DNA of 64,000 bases from Pleurodeles waltl (taxonomy: Eukaryota > Chordata > Amphibia > Caudata > Salamandridae): positions 430,111,776-430,175,775 of the forward strand of contig NC_090442.1 of the NCBI RefSeq assembly GCF_031143425.1, written 5' to 3'. The notes under the pieces are model-generated. The model was given only the letters and a program-made list of their open reading frames with translations. It searched no databases and had not been told where the DNA came from. Below, in pieces: positions 31,089 to 42,381 of the stretch. The translations under genes and the position numbers were made by a program. The stretch's first letter is position 1. Every line of letters begins with the position of its first letter.

Positions 31089-33346
31089 TGTTAGAAATGG
31101 GGTTTTTGGTTGGCAGTTAGGTTGCCCTCTGTCCAAGCAAGAACCCTCACTCTAGTCAGGGTAAGTCACACACAATCCAAAATCAGCCTGTGCTCACCCT
31201 CCGGTAGCTTGGCACGAGCAGTCAGGCTTAACTTAGAAGGCAATGTGTAAAGCATTTGTGCAATAAATCATACAACACCATAGTATAACACCACAAAAAT
31301 ACACCACACAGTGTTTAGAAAAATATAGAATATTTATCTGGATAATTGTAGGTCAAAACGATCAAAGTTGCAATACGAATTTGTAAAGATATCACTGAAA
31401 AGTGATATTAAGAGTCTTTAAGTCTTTAAAAAGCAATAAAGTGTCTTTCAAGCACAGAGTACCTGGTTTCTGGTGGGAAATCTCCTCAGAGGGCCACAGG
31501 AGAAGAGATGCGTGGAAAAAGGGGTGTGTGCGTCGTTTTCCGCTCAGCACACACAGACTTGCGTCGTTCTTTTCCACGCGGGGAAGTCGGGCGTCGTTTT
31601 CCGGCGCGCAGACAGTCTCTTTTTGTGGATCGCGGGGATTACCAGATGTCCCGGGTCTGTGCGTGGATTCTCCTGCTTATTTTCCGGCTGCGCGTCGTTC
31701 TGCGGGGCTGCGCGTCGAAGTTTCGATCTCACGGTAGGCGTCGCGTCGATTTCTCCTTGGAAGTCGGGCGTCGTTTTCCTTGCGAGGCCGTGCGTCGAAA
31801 TTTTGGTCTCACGGCAGGCGTTGCGCCGATTTCTCCTTGGAAGTCGGGCGGCGTTGTCCTTGCGAGGCCGTGCGTTAAAGTTTCGCACTCACGGTAGGCG
31901 TCGCGTCGATTTCTCCTTGGAAGTCGGGCGGCTTTGTCCTTGCGAGGTTGTGCGTCGAAGTCTCGATCGTCCCGAGGGCGTCGCGTTGATCAGCGTCGGT
32001 GTGCGGCGTTTTTCTCGCCGCGAAACAAGCTGTGCGTCGAAATTTTCGGCGCACGGAGCGTCCACGTGAAAGGAAGAAGTCTTTTTGGTCCTGAGACTTC
32101 AAGGAACAGGAGGCAAGCTCTATCCAAGCCCTTGGAGAGCACTTTCACAGCCAGACAAGAGTTCAGCAAGGCAGCAGGGCAACAGCAAGACAGCAGTCCT
32201 TTGGAGAAAGCAGACAGGTGAGTCCTTTGAGCAGCCAGGCAGTTCTTCTTGGCAGGATGTAGTTTCTGGTTCAGGTTTCTTCTCCAGCAAGTGTCTGATG
32301 AGGTAGGGCAGAGGCCCTGTTTTATACTAAGTTGTGCCTTTGAAGTGGGGGTGACTTCAAAGAGTCTCTAAGAAATGCACCAAGTTCCCTTTCAGTTCAA
32401 TCCTGTCTGCCAGAGTCCCAGTAGGGGGTGTGGCAGTCCTTTGTGTGAGGGCAGGCCCTCCACCCTCCCAGCCCAGGAAGACCCATTCAAAATGCAGATG
32501 TACGCAAGTGAGGCTGAGTACCCTGTGTTTGGGGTGTGTCTGAGTGAATGCACAAGGAGCTGTCAACTAAACCTAGCCAGACGTGGATTGAAGGGCACAA
32601 CAAGTTTTCAGTGCAAAGAAATGCTCACTTTCTAAAAGTGGCATTTCTAGAATAGTAATATTAAATCCGACTTCACCAGTCAGCAGGATTTTATATTACC
32701 ATTCTGGCCATACTAAATATGACCTTCCTGCTCCTTTCAGATCAGCAGCTGCCACTTCAACAGTGTATGAGGGCAGCCCCAATGTTAGCCTATGAAGGGA
32801 GCAGGCCTCACAGTAGTGTAAAAACGAATTTAGGAGTTTTACACTACCAGGACATATAACTACACAGGTACATGTCCTGCCTTTTACCTACACAGCACCC
32901 TGCTCTAGGGGTTACCTAGGGCACACATTAGGGATGACTTATATGTAGAAAAAGGGGAGTTCTAGGCTTGGCAAGTACTTTTAAATGCCAAGTCGAAGTG
33001 GCAGTGAAACTGCACACACAGGCCTTGCAATGGCAGGCCTGAGACAAGGTTAAGGGGCTACTGAGGTGGGTGGCACCACCAGTGCTGCAGGCCCACTAGT
33101 AGCATTTAATCTACATGCCCTAGGCACATGTAGTGCACTCTACTAGGGACTTACAGGTAAATTAAATAGTCAATCATGGATAAACCAATCAATAGTACAA
33201 TTTACACAGAGAGCATATGCACTTTAGCACTGGTTAGCAGTGGTAAAGTGCTCAGAGGTCAAAAGCCAACAACAGCAGGTCAGAAAAAATAGGAGGAAGG
33301 AGGCAAAAAGTTTGGGGATGTCCCTGTCAAAAAGCCAGGTCCAACA
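31089..33346 (-). repeat. 5' LTR of the non-autonomous element
   Basis: A 2258-bp copy of 25305-27562 offset by exactly 5784 bp. It would drive minus-strand transcription: inverted motif at 32362-32338 and TATAAAACAGGG at 32326-32315. It carries its own 80-bp CpG-rich repeat at 31678-31984. Confidence 0.9.
32315..32362 (-). promoter_or_regulatory. LTR core promoter (5' LTR copy)
   Basis: Same TATA box and inverted CTTTGAAGT/ACTTCAAAG motif as the 3' LTR; this is the copy that would start the element's own RNA. Confidence 0.6.
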
Positions 33347-33351
33347 ATATG

Positions 33352-33769
33352 CTTTCTATATCCCCTGCTTGTCTTCAGAAAAGCGAGTGGGACGATGGTC
33401 CATCCAATCCCACGCAAAGCGTGCTCCAATCATCGGTCCACACATAGATTAATATTTAATAACGTAAGAATATTGTGTCCCAAAGATGGTAGTCTTGTGG
33501 CCTATGGATCATTTTCAATCTGATTTATTCAAAGGAAAAAGTGCTCTCAAAATGGAACTAGTTTCGTGGAGTTGGCGACCATGGATTTCTCTGTATGCTA
33601 GAGTCTGCAAATATCTGAGACACCAGTTAATCATGCTTATCAGGCGAATAAGTCTAAGATGGAAAAGGGACTTCAGCTGTAACGTGGTTAATATACTGTG
33701 CTGTTACTAGTGGTATGGTGGGAGTGAGTAATAGCAACATTTTAAGCAAGAATTTGCAATGCAGTGGGA
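33352..33769. other. unassigned sequence
   Basis: No gene or repeat recognised in the flank of the young LTR element. Confidence 0.3.
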
Positions 33770-34140
33770 CTCACGTTTGCTCGAGTTAGAGCTATTAGCA
33801 TTGTAAACTCCTAACCGACTTTTTTTGCCAGATAAATTAAAAATGAAAAGTAAAACAGTTTCACATAAGTGAGCCCATGGCTGTCATGAGCGTGAAGGAG
33901 AGAAACAACAGAAAAAAAATTTGCTTGGGGTCAAACGTATAAGCAAAAGTGCAGTTAGCCATGTAACAAGGTCGATGTCTAAGGCAGTAACCAAACCGCC
34001 CCAAGGAGGGATAAATGTAAAGCATATACCAATGATAACTAAGGATTTTTGAAGGGCAAGCACATGAACGAGCAATAGTGATGGGCGTGAGGTGGGCATG
34101 GTTAAAAACCCACATAGATACAAGACATCGGTAAAGCAAT
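33770..34140 (+). repeat. dispersed repeat, copy 1
   Basis: Shares long stretches with 36349-36840, for example AACTCCTAACCG near 33807, AAAACAGTTTCACATAAG near 33850 and AAAGTGCA.TTA.CCATGTAAC near 33946. The clustered start (GAGTTAGAGC) gives a SINE-like look, but no convincing tRNA A and B boxes could be placed. Confidence 0.55.
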
Positions 34141-34287
34141 GCTTGTGCGCTGCTATGCTCAACTAATGACAAAATAATTAATTGATATTACCACAAAATG
34201 TATCAGATCTCTGTTTTCTCTTGCTGCATAATTGAGATAAACTTTCCACATAACCTTTTTCTCCCTTGCTGCCTCATTCCAGCAGCC
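34141..34287. other. unassigned sequence
   Basis: No feature recognised. Confidence 0.3.
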
Positions 34288-34490
34288 CTCACGTGCTAAA
34301 CATTGGCACTTAAGCAGACAGCACAGTTACATCCGTACTGCAGGCTCTGAAATGCTAAAAACAGAATTTCAAGCAGACAGTACAGTGACATCAGTACCAC
34401 ACGCCCTCAATAGCTAAACACAGACACTCAAGCAGAGTACAGTTACATCAGTACTGCTGGTCCTGTTGTGCTAAAAACACAAAACAAATT
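34288..34490 (+). repeat. three degenerate ~70-bp tandem units
   Basis: Units share AAGCAGACAG-ACAGT-ACATC-GTAC and GCTAAA-ACA words near 34310-34340, 34370-34400 and 34428-34460. Confidence 0.6.
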
Positions 34491-35759
34491 AATTATATGT
34501 GACAGAGAGGCTATGAAGAGATGAGCAGCCTTTATGGTTTTACTTCCTTTCCTCACCACATATTTATGTCAAAAAGCTTTCTCAGATCTTATGTACCTAA
34601 GACAAAACCCAGAAATCACTTGTAAAATGTAGAATCCGATCGGAGTATTCACCTTTCCTAAATAAAACCAAACATTGAAAAATTAGATTGGGAGATGCAG
34701 CGCCAAACTTCCCATTAAAATGTTTTGATTTTTGCATATTTTTTCCAATATAGAATAATTATATCTTTAGTAATTCAAGCATTTGTTGTGCTTGTTTGTA
34801 TATTTTTTTTAAATTACTGTTTTAATGTTTCAAGTTTAAATTGTACAAATTGCTTAGGGGTCCCCAGCTTCCAGTAGTGATTCAGTGCGGGTCCTCAGGA
34901 GTTAAAAGGCTGGGAACCACTGCACTACGGAGTTGAAAAACAAGCAGCATCAGTCACAAACCTGGAGAAGTGATCACACCAAAAGAGGCCCTTTTCCTAC
35001 TGGATGGATAGCTTTTGAGACTCCATTTTGGAAAGGGGGGTATAATAGAGTGGCTTTGGTAGGTTAGCCCATTGAAATCAATGGTGATGAAAATGTTTTG
35101 GGAGGGTGACAAATGATTTCAGGGTAGGTGATTTAATTCAAGAGTACAGGAAGCGTTTGTGGGTTTAAAGGTTGATGATTTGTCCATGTATGGATAGACC
35201 CTCCAAATGAGGAATAAGGAATACTTCAGACCTACCAACAGGGCACAGAGCAGGAAACGATTTGGTAGGCTTCTCAGGTTATTTCCAAAAAACCTTCCAT
35301 CACATCGATACAAACAGAGATTCACTATACAAACATATGCCATGATGTTTTGAAATGTTGCTGGTGGAATCTTGTTGTCTTGCGAGGGTAGTGTTGAGCC
35401 ACAAGTTTTCTATGTATTCTCTGCTTTTATGTACAATAAGCCATTGTACCACCCTTGCTAAAAAGGCCACTGTCACACAGACCCTTTATTTGCTGTCAGT
35501 AATCATTTAATTTTTAAGAAATGTGCTTCAAGAGCTTGTCATGCCAGGCTGTAAGAACCACTGGCGAACCCTGTAATAGAGACAACAACACTGAATGGAA
35601 AAGCCAGTGCAGAGTGCTGCTAGTGTTTGGGATGTCTTGAAACTCAATATCAATAGCATTTAAGAGGAACCAACTTATTTAATCATTGTCCTAATAAACC
35701 TAATTGTGATATGCGAGGCACTGGCACATTCTGTCTTGGCACAGCTATCTCTTCATGCT
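34491..35759. other. unassigned sequence
   Basis: About 1.3 kb with no gene recognised. A short piece ending CTGGGAACCACTGCACTAC near 34920 looks like an old dispersed repeat end. Confidence 0.3.
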
Positions 35760-35930
35760 CTCAGACACTATTTATTCCAATCCATGCACTCACTCAACCA
35801 TTCATTCACCCATGCGCTCAACCACTCATCCATCCATGCACTCACCCAGTCACCCATTCTTGCATCAATGAATTTACCTAGCATCCATTAATTCAACCAT
35901 TGACTTATTCTCATTCACCCAGGCACCAAT
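35760..35930 (+). repeat. degenerate CATTCA/CACTCAACCA minisatellite
   Basis: Runs of CACTCA, CATTCA, CCATC and CCATGC words. It yields a His/Ser/Asn-rich frame that is not a gene. Confidence 0.7.
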
Positions 35931-36348
35931 CCAAGAAAGACATCCAACAACAAGACAATTAATGAAGAACTTTCATTGAGAAAAGTCCCGGATCAATGTG
36001 CTTTGTCAATGCCTGTTTACTCTGTCTGTTGCAATTACAGAACGTGATCATCAATCGCATTAATATATGTGATGTAATTTGTAAAAAAAATGCCAAGCGG
36101 TGCAATGTAAGGTTCCAGTGACATTGAGCCAAGTTAGATTAGCAAAGTAGCTGAGTTTCTCAAAAAAGAAACCCAGGACTGGAAACGTCCTGTCCTTGTG
36201 ACATGAAGGGACATGGTAAACCTATAGATGCACTTATACATACATTACATGATTATTGCAGGCAATGTAGAGGATACAGGTATAAGGATGGTCTGATAGA
36301 GAGAGAACATCAAGATAATTTGTGGCTTCTCAATAAAAAATAAAACGG
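35931..36348. other. unassigned sequence
   Basis: No feature recognised. Confidence 0.3.
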
Positions 36349-36840
36349 GTTAGAGCGACTAGTGTTGTGAACTCCTAACCGTACTTTTATTGCCACATAA
36401 ACTGAAAATGAAATGTAAAACAGTTTCACATAAGGGAGCTGACGGCTGCCACGAGCAAACACACAAAACTAAACAAAAGTTTTCTCTCAGTGAAACGTAT
36501 CGGTAAAAGTGCAATTATCCATGTAACCGCAAAAGTGCAATTATCCATGTAACAGGGTCAACATCATTCTAAGCACTTGACTACTGCCCAGCGAGATCGA
36601 GCTGCCTATTAAATAAAGAGAAAAGGTAGTCCAGAAACCATACGGAAAACATGGAGCCATGTGTGTTTTAAGTAGTTTACTGGTGCGCTTGAGGAGGACT
36701 AAACACTGGAAAAGGCATGACATATGCTTGCCTTTCACAAATGAAATCAATTGAATTTTAAAAGGCAAGCCCACAAACCATCCAAACTGATAGGTGTGAC
36801 ATGGTTAAAAGCCCACAGAGACATAGCGCTTGCACACTCG
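36349..36840 (+). repeat. dispersed repeat, copy 2
   Basis: Same family and orientation as 33770-34140. It has a short local duplication (GCAAAAGTGCAATTATCCATGTAAC-type wording twice near 36505-36553). Confidence 0.55.
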
Positions 36841-36888
36841 ATCCTAAAAATGAAATGAAAGAGGGAAATTATATAATTAAGTGATGTA

Positions 36889-38731
36889 ATAGCAATATTA
36901 TGTCTTTAGAGGAGTTCTGATGACTTTTTGGCCTGGTGCCACTACACCTGCTGCCCAATTCAAATCATAACCCTAGTGCATTCTACTACATTACATTAAC
37001 TGCATTGGTGACTGGCTGTTTAGTAGTAAAATATAGCAACATATGGTGTTTAGAGGAGTTATGACAACTTTTGGCCCTGGTGCCACTGCACCTGCTGTTC
37101 CATTTAAATCATGACCTTATCGCCTGAAAGGTAACTGCACTTGTGACTGCCTGTTTAGTAGTAAAATATTGCAATACTTGGTGTTTTAAAGGGATCCTAG
37201 AGTTTGGGTCCTGGTGTCACTGCATCTGCTGCACCATTGAAATCATGACCCTAGTATCTGCCAGGTAACTGCACTTGTGACTGCCTGTTTAGTTGTTAAC
37301 TATAGCAATATCTGGTGTTTAGTGGGGTACTTAGAGCTTCTAGTCCTGGTGTCACTACACGTGCTGCAACATTTAAATCATGACCCTTTTGTCAGCAAGG
37401 TAACTGCACTTGTGACTGCCTGTTTAGTTTTATATTTTAGCAATAATCTGTGTTTGGAGGGGTTCATAGAGCTTTTGGCCTCAGTGCCACTGCACCTGCT
37501 GCACCATTCAAATCACGACCCTGTTGTCTGCAAGGTAACTGCACTTGTGACTGCATGTTTAATAGTAAAATGTAGCAATATTAGGTGTTTAGTAGGGTCC
37601 CTAGAGTGTTTGGTCCTGGTATCACTGCACCCACTGCACCATTGAAATTATATCCCTATTGTCTGATAGATAACAACACGCCTGACTGTCTTTTTTGTTT
37701 TAAAATTTAACAATAATCTTTGTTTGTTGGGACCCCCAGAGCTTTTACTCCCAGTGCCACTGCATCTGCTGCACCATTCCAATGATGTCCCTTTTAACTG
37801 CAAGGTAACTGCAATTGTAACTGTATGTTTAGTAGGAAAATTTAGCAATATTAGTTGTTTAGATGAGTTATGACAACATTTTGTCCCTGTGCCACTGCAC
37901 AGCTGCACCATTCAAATCATGACCCTAGTGCCTGAAAGATAACTACTCTTATGACTGCCTGTTTAGTTTCAAAATTTACTACTAATCAGTGTTTAGTGGG
38001 GTGCCTGGAGCTTTAGGTCCCAGTGTCACTGTGTCTGGCTCACTATTGAAAGCATGGCTCTAGTGCTTGCTAGGTAACTGCACTTATGACTGCCTCTTTA
38101 GATGTAAAATATAGCAATAGTAGGTGTTCAGAGGAGTTCTGACAACTTTTAGGCCCAGTGCCACTGCACTTGCTGAACCATTCAAATAATTATCCTGTTG
38201 CCTACAGGATAAGTGCACTTGTGACTGCCTGTTTAGTTGTAAAAGTGAGCAAAAGTCATTTTTAGTGGAGTTCCTAAAGCTTTTGGTCCCAGTGCCACTG
38301 CACTTGCTGCACTATTAAAATAATGGCTCCAATGCCTGCTAGATAACTGCACTTATGACAGCCTGTTTGGTAGTAAAATATAGTACTATTTGGTATTAAG
38401 TAGAGTTATGACAACTTTTGGCCCTGGTGCTACTGCACCTGCTGCACCATTCAAATCAAGTCCCTTTTAACGGCAAGGTAACTGAAATTGTGACTGCCTG
38501 TAAAATATAGCAATGATCAGTGATTAGTGGAGTTCTGACAACTTTTGAGCCCGGTGCCACTACACCTGGTGTACCATTCAAATCATGATCCTAGCGCCTG
38601 CAAGATAACTGCATTTGTGACTGTCTGCTTAGTAGTAAAATATAGTAATAATCAGTGTTTAGTGGGGGTGCCTAAGCTTTTGCTTTCAGTGCCACTGCAC
38701 TTGCTGCACTATTGAAATTGTGGCCTTAGTG
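36889..38731 (+). repeat. degenerate ~134-bp tandem array, about 13 copies
   Basis: The segment GTGACTGCCTGTTTAGTAGT recurs at about 37009, 37144, 37278, 37413, 37548 and onward with 134-135 bp spacing, joined by CCACTGCACCTGCTGCACCATT and GGTAACTGCACTT words. Units differ by 15-25% by eye, so the array is old. Frames crossing units (37277-37645) are by-products. Confidence 0.85.
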
Positions 38732-39135
38732 AAGGAACAGACTGCAATCACAAAACTCAAAGAATACTATTAGAACAGGCACATGAAGACTCTGCAGCAG
38801 TTTTCTAGTGCTGTAATGTTGTACAGAAATTGTCCCAACAGATAAAGGAGGTTAAAAAATCCATACTCATGTAAAACACTGCAAGTAACTTCATTCTGCT
38901 TTACCTTACATACACAGGAAGAGTAGCTCTTGTATATTAACTTTGGGCCAGATGTATGAAAAAGGCCTTTTGCGATTCAGAAATGGCGATTTTTAAGAAA
39001 TCGCAATTTCTGATTCGCAAAATGCAATGTATCATATTTGCGATTCGGTAATAGCGATTTCTTAAAAATCGCAAATGCTATTACCGAATTGCAAATTGCG
39101 ATACCGACCCCCATTCGCATCTATGGGCCTGTCGG

Positions 39136-39901
39136 TGTCACAACTTAGGTGCTGCTTTACCCTGGAGGCCGCAGAGCGAGTGGCGTGGATCCTGTTCTTG
39201 AATGTTCGGCCTTGGCCCAAGCAGGGGCGACTCTTTCTGGTAGCCACAGTGCTGCAGGCAATGGGTACGCCAAGAGCAGGCTGTGTCCCTCAGAAGTAGA
39301 GCCAAAGGGAAAAAAAAACAGAAAAGGGGAAAAAGCCTCCACAAGGATATGTTCCTAAAACAGGAACCAAAAAGGAAGAGATATCAACAAGGGCAAATAC
39401 AGGAAAAGTATTCCGAACTATCGAGAACCAGCACAAGAATACGAGGAAGCAGGAGCGAACACACCATCCAAATAAAAAGAAAGTGTTGCAGCGCAAGGAG
39501 AGAAAGAATCGCAGCCCTTAAATACCAACAAACAGGAAACGACCAACAGGAAGTAAAAGGACACCATCTTAGATAGGGAAAAGTACATAGAACAGAATGG
39601 ACTAGGAACCATAGAGAATAGGGAACAAGGAATGCTGGGAAGAGAAAGGTAACATGGGAAGGGGGAAAAAACATAAAGGAAGGTACAACCAGATGTCCCA
39701 GAAAAGAAGAGAGAGAAGAAAAGAACAGGTGAGTGGGGGTCAGAAATGCCTGAAAACGTGGTGCACAGAAAAAGAACGGGGCCCCATGCCCAATTTGGGG
39801 CCTCGGAAAGCACACAGCAGACGGGGGCGCGCCGCATCTTGGAAACGCGTGTTGCGGCCCGAGCCGAATGTTCGGCTTGTGCCGCATGCAGCAGTGTAAC
39901 A
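39136..39901 (-). repeat. 3' LTR of the chromodomain Gypsy element
   Basis: Plus strand TGTCACAACTTAG ... GCAGTGTAACA. It matches 48383-48807 and 51056-51398, which are the two halves of the other LTR. Confidence 0.85.
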
Positions 39902-40424
39902 GTAGGTCCCCCCCCGAAGTCCCAGGTTTGTGCTGAAACAAGCGGTGAAAATGACGAATCAGAAGAGATGCATGAATAGAAGATGCATCTTCCCAAGAGT
40001 AGTCACTGAGAGGGTAACCCTTCCAGTGAATCAAGTACTGAAGACGTTTGTGAAAGATACGAGAATCACAAATCTCCTGTACCTCATATTCAGGTACATC
40101 ATCCACTAACACAGGAGGAGGACAGTGAAACTGACGAGAGTAAGGATCAGGCACATAGGGTTTTAGCTGAGAAACATGAAAGACCGGGTGAATCCTCCAG
40201 GTACGAGGCAAGTGAAGACCGACAGTGATGGGATTACTCAGATGAAGGATTCGGAAAGGACCATAGTAACGAGGTGTGAACTTATTCTGAGAAATGCGTA
40301 AAGGTAGAATTTTAGCTGAAAGCCAGACTTTATCCTGAAGGTGATATTCTGGAGCATCCCTCCATTTCTTGTCTGCTATTCTCTTCATGTATCTCTTGGT
40401 GTTTGTCAAGTTAGAGTGAATCAA
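39902..40424 (-). pseudogene. Gypsy integrase C-terminal domain with chromodomain
   Basis: Residues 1-110 of this minus-strand frame are the integrase tail (W-R-x-A-PEYHLQDKVWLSAK ... PRYYGPFRIL ... RIHPVFHVSQLKPYV), the GPF/Y-type module. Residues ~113-167 are a chromodomain (YEVQEICDSR ... YLIHWKGYP ... YSWEDASSI), which in chromoviruses directs the integration complex to marked chromatin. A stop codon at 40434-40436 separates it from the integrase core. The open frame runs past residue 174 into the 3' LTR, but that part (39384-39901) is read-through, not protein. Inactive by frame break. Confidence 0.85.
39906..39916 (-). other. polypurine tract of the chromodomain Gypsy
   Basis: The minus strand reads CGGGGGGGGACC, a few bases before the 3' LTR, as expected for second-strand priming. 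Confidence 0.65.
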
Positions 40425-40436
40425 TCTATGAATCTG

Positions 40437-41246
40437 TCAAAGTTGTCTGGAGAATGAAGTAACAGCAGAAAGAGAAGAGGTAGACTGAGGAGTAGTAGGA
40501 AAAGAGGTAGGATGATAGCCGTAAGAACAGAAAAAAGGAGTGACCTTGGAGGTACTATGGACAGAGTTATTGTAGGAGAATTCAGCAATAGGGAGATAAG
40601 TGTTCCAGTTGCTCTGAGTGGAATTCCAAAAGCAGCGAATGTACTGCTCCAATTCTTGGTTGAGACGCTCAGTCAGTCCATTGGTTTGAGGATGGAAACC
40701 CGATGAGAGTGCTATGTTGATATTCAGTGTCTTACAAAAATGTTTCCAAAACCGGGAGATGTACTGCGGTCCCCTCTCAGATACACTGCTGTGTGGAAGT
40801 CCATGGAGACGGAAAATATGTTGGATAAACATCTGACTTAGTTCTTGGGAATTAGGTAGTTTTTTCAGAGCAGTGAAGTGAGCCACCATAGTAAAAGAAT
40901 CTATGGTGACCATGATAACCCAGTTTCCTGCTGATGGAGGTAATGAACACATAAAATCAGTAGAAATGGTGTGCCAGGGAGCCGGTGGAACAGGTAATGG
41001 TTGTAGTAATCCTGCAGGTCTGGGACGTGGAATCTTTACTTGAGCACATATGGGACAAGCCTGAACGTATCTTTCGACATCTGATTTCCAGGTAAGCCAC
41101 CAGAAAGAGCACGAGAGTAGTTCTTGTGTGGCCTTAATACCTCTATGACCAGCAACCGGTGAATCATGGCACATTTGTGGTGCTTTTTCTCTGACTCCAT
41201 TAGTAGGGAGAAACAACAAGTTCTTATAATAGTAATATCCTTGCAT
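40437..41246 (-). pseudogene. Gypsy integrase core, catalytic residue changed
   Basis: A 269-codon minus-strand frame. Residues 27-68 hold the HHCC zinc-binding module (CHDSPVAGHRGI ... C-P-I-C). The catalytic core has D97 (STDFM) and E193 (TNGLTERLN), 35 residues after position 157. Position 157 should be the second Asp of the DD35E triad but is Glu (VSERGPQY), expected to abolish or cripple strand transfer. Between this frame and the RNase H frame the reading continues with a stop near 41331. Neighbours give the order RT-RNase H-integrase. Confidence 0.85.
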
Positions 41247-41330
41247 CTTACATATGTTCAGTTTCTTTATTTCTTGATCAGTCAGATTGGAGTATTCCAG
41301 TTGTACCTCATCCAGAAAAGACTGAGCTAC

Positions 41331-42062
41331 TCAGATGATTTTACTGGGCTCAAGAAGATACTGTGATGGGGTAGAAGTACAATCTGGATAACGGCGAGAT
41401 AGGGCATCAACCAGAATGTTTTGGGATCCAGGGATATAAGTGACATAAAAGTCATACTGACTGAAGAAGAAGTCCCACCGAGCCTGACGACTGTTCTGGC
41501 ATAAAAAGTTACGCAAACATTGTAGATTGCGATGGTCTGTTCGTACCTCGAAGGGCTCTTTGGAACCCATAAGAAACTGTCTCCACTCAAGGCAGGCTGT
41601 TTTCAGGGCTAACAACTCCCTTTCAAGTACTGAGTAATGTTGTTCTGACGCCGAACGTACATGGGACAAATAGAACACAGGATATTCAAGACTGTCATCC
41701 TCTTGCTGTTGGAGTAAGGCAGCTCCGATGGCTCTTTCAGAAGCATCTGTAACAACAATAAATTGTTTGTTGGTATCTGGGTGCCTCAATATCGATGCCT
41801 GAGTGAAGGCCTTTTTTAGACTCTGAAAAGCTTGTTCAGCCGCCTTGGTCCAGACGAAGCCTTTCTTTAGATTTTCCTTTTTTAATGTTTGTGTTATGTG
41901 GCTGGTTTGTTCTGCAAAGTCCAAGATAAACTGCTGATAAAAATTAGCCAATCCTAAAAGACATTGTGTTTCCTTAATAGAGGAAGGAGAAGGCCAATCT
42001 AGAATGGCTTGTACCTTTTCTTGGTCCATAGCTATGCCAGTGGGACTAAGGTGATATCCCAA
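41331..42062 (-). pseudogene. Gypsy RT thumb and RNase H
   Basis: A 243-codon minus-strand frame. The start holds the RT tail and connection (YHLSPTGIAMD ... LGLANFYQQF). The RNase H part has VVTDASERAIGAAL, ERELLALKTACLEWRQFL, VRTDHRNLQ and a terminal ALSRR, the usual acidic and His positions. It removes the RNA template during reverse transcription and shapes the primer. The frame is intact in itself but cut off from the RT palm by breaks on its 5' side. Confidence 0.85.
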
Positions 42063-42381
42063 ATATTTGACTTCAGTCTTGTCAAACTCACATTTTTCGG
42101 GTTTACAGGACAGTTGATGTTCCCGGAGTCTTTGGAGGACCTGTTTAACGTGAGAGGAATGAAGTTCAGGACGTTTTAGAATAAATAAGGATATTGTCGA
42201 AATAGATGACGACCGTATGGTTCAAGAGATCAAAGAATACTGAGTCCATAAATCTTTGGAAAATGGAGGGCATTAGTAAGACCAAAAGGCATAACTCTGT
42301 ACTCATAATGACCAAATGGGGTCCGGAAAGCAGTCTTCCACTCGTCTCCTTCTTTAATACCCAAAAGGTGGTAGGCTCCAC
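42063..42381 (-). pseudogene. Gypsy RT palm, second part (frameshifted)
   Basis: The minus-strand frame holds FQRFMDSVFFDLL and the catalytic strand as YFDNILIYS, where Gypsy elements normally have two consecutive Asp; the second is Asn here. It is out of frame with the first half of the RT (42230-43234), with the shift near 42290, and the stretch 42063-42165 needs a further frame change to join the RNase H frame. Confidence 0.75.

Larger units (their letters stand above)
25305..33346 (-). mobile_element. complete young non-autonomous LTR retrotransposon
   Basis: An 8042-bp element with LTRs of equal length (2258 bp), flanked by exact ATATG duplications (25300-25304 and 33347-33351). By eye the LTRs differ at about five sites (near 26049, 26053, 26093, 26117 and 26738 in the left copy), about 0.2%, so insertion was recent. 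Primer-binding and polypurine-like sites sit at the expected places for minus-strand transcription. The interior (27563-31088) holds a Gag-like ORF and a long repetitive ORF, but no protease, RT, RNase H or integrase, so it must be moved by another element's enzymes. The Gag-like domain is shared with the Gmr1-like element at 58328-64000, the likely helper family (inference). Confidence 0.9.

Noticed and set aside
36349..36420. tRNA-like head of a SINE
   Set aside because: GAGTTAGAGC and AACTCCTAACC words give a superficial likeness, but no A/B box pair at correct spacing and no cloverleaf could be drawn.
39384..39901. C-terminal 170 residues of the chromodomain frame, with hydrophobic stretches, as an envelope-like or membrane protein
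   Set aside because: This part lies in the 3' LTR after the polypurine tract; the matching LTR at 48383-51398 gives the same peptides, so it is read-through.
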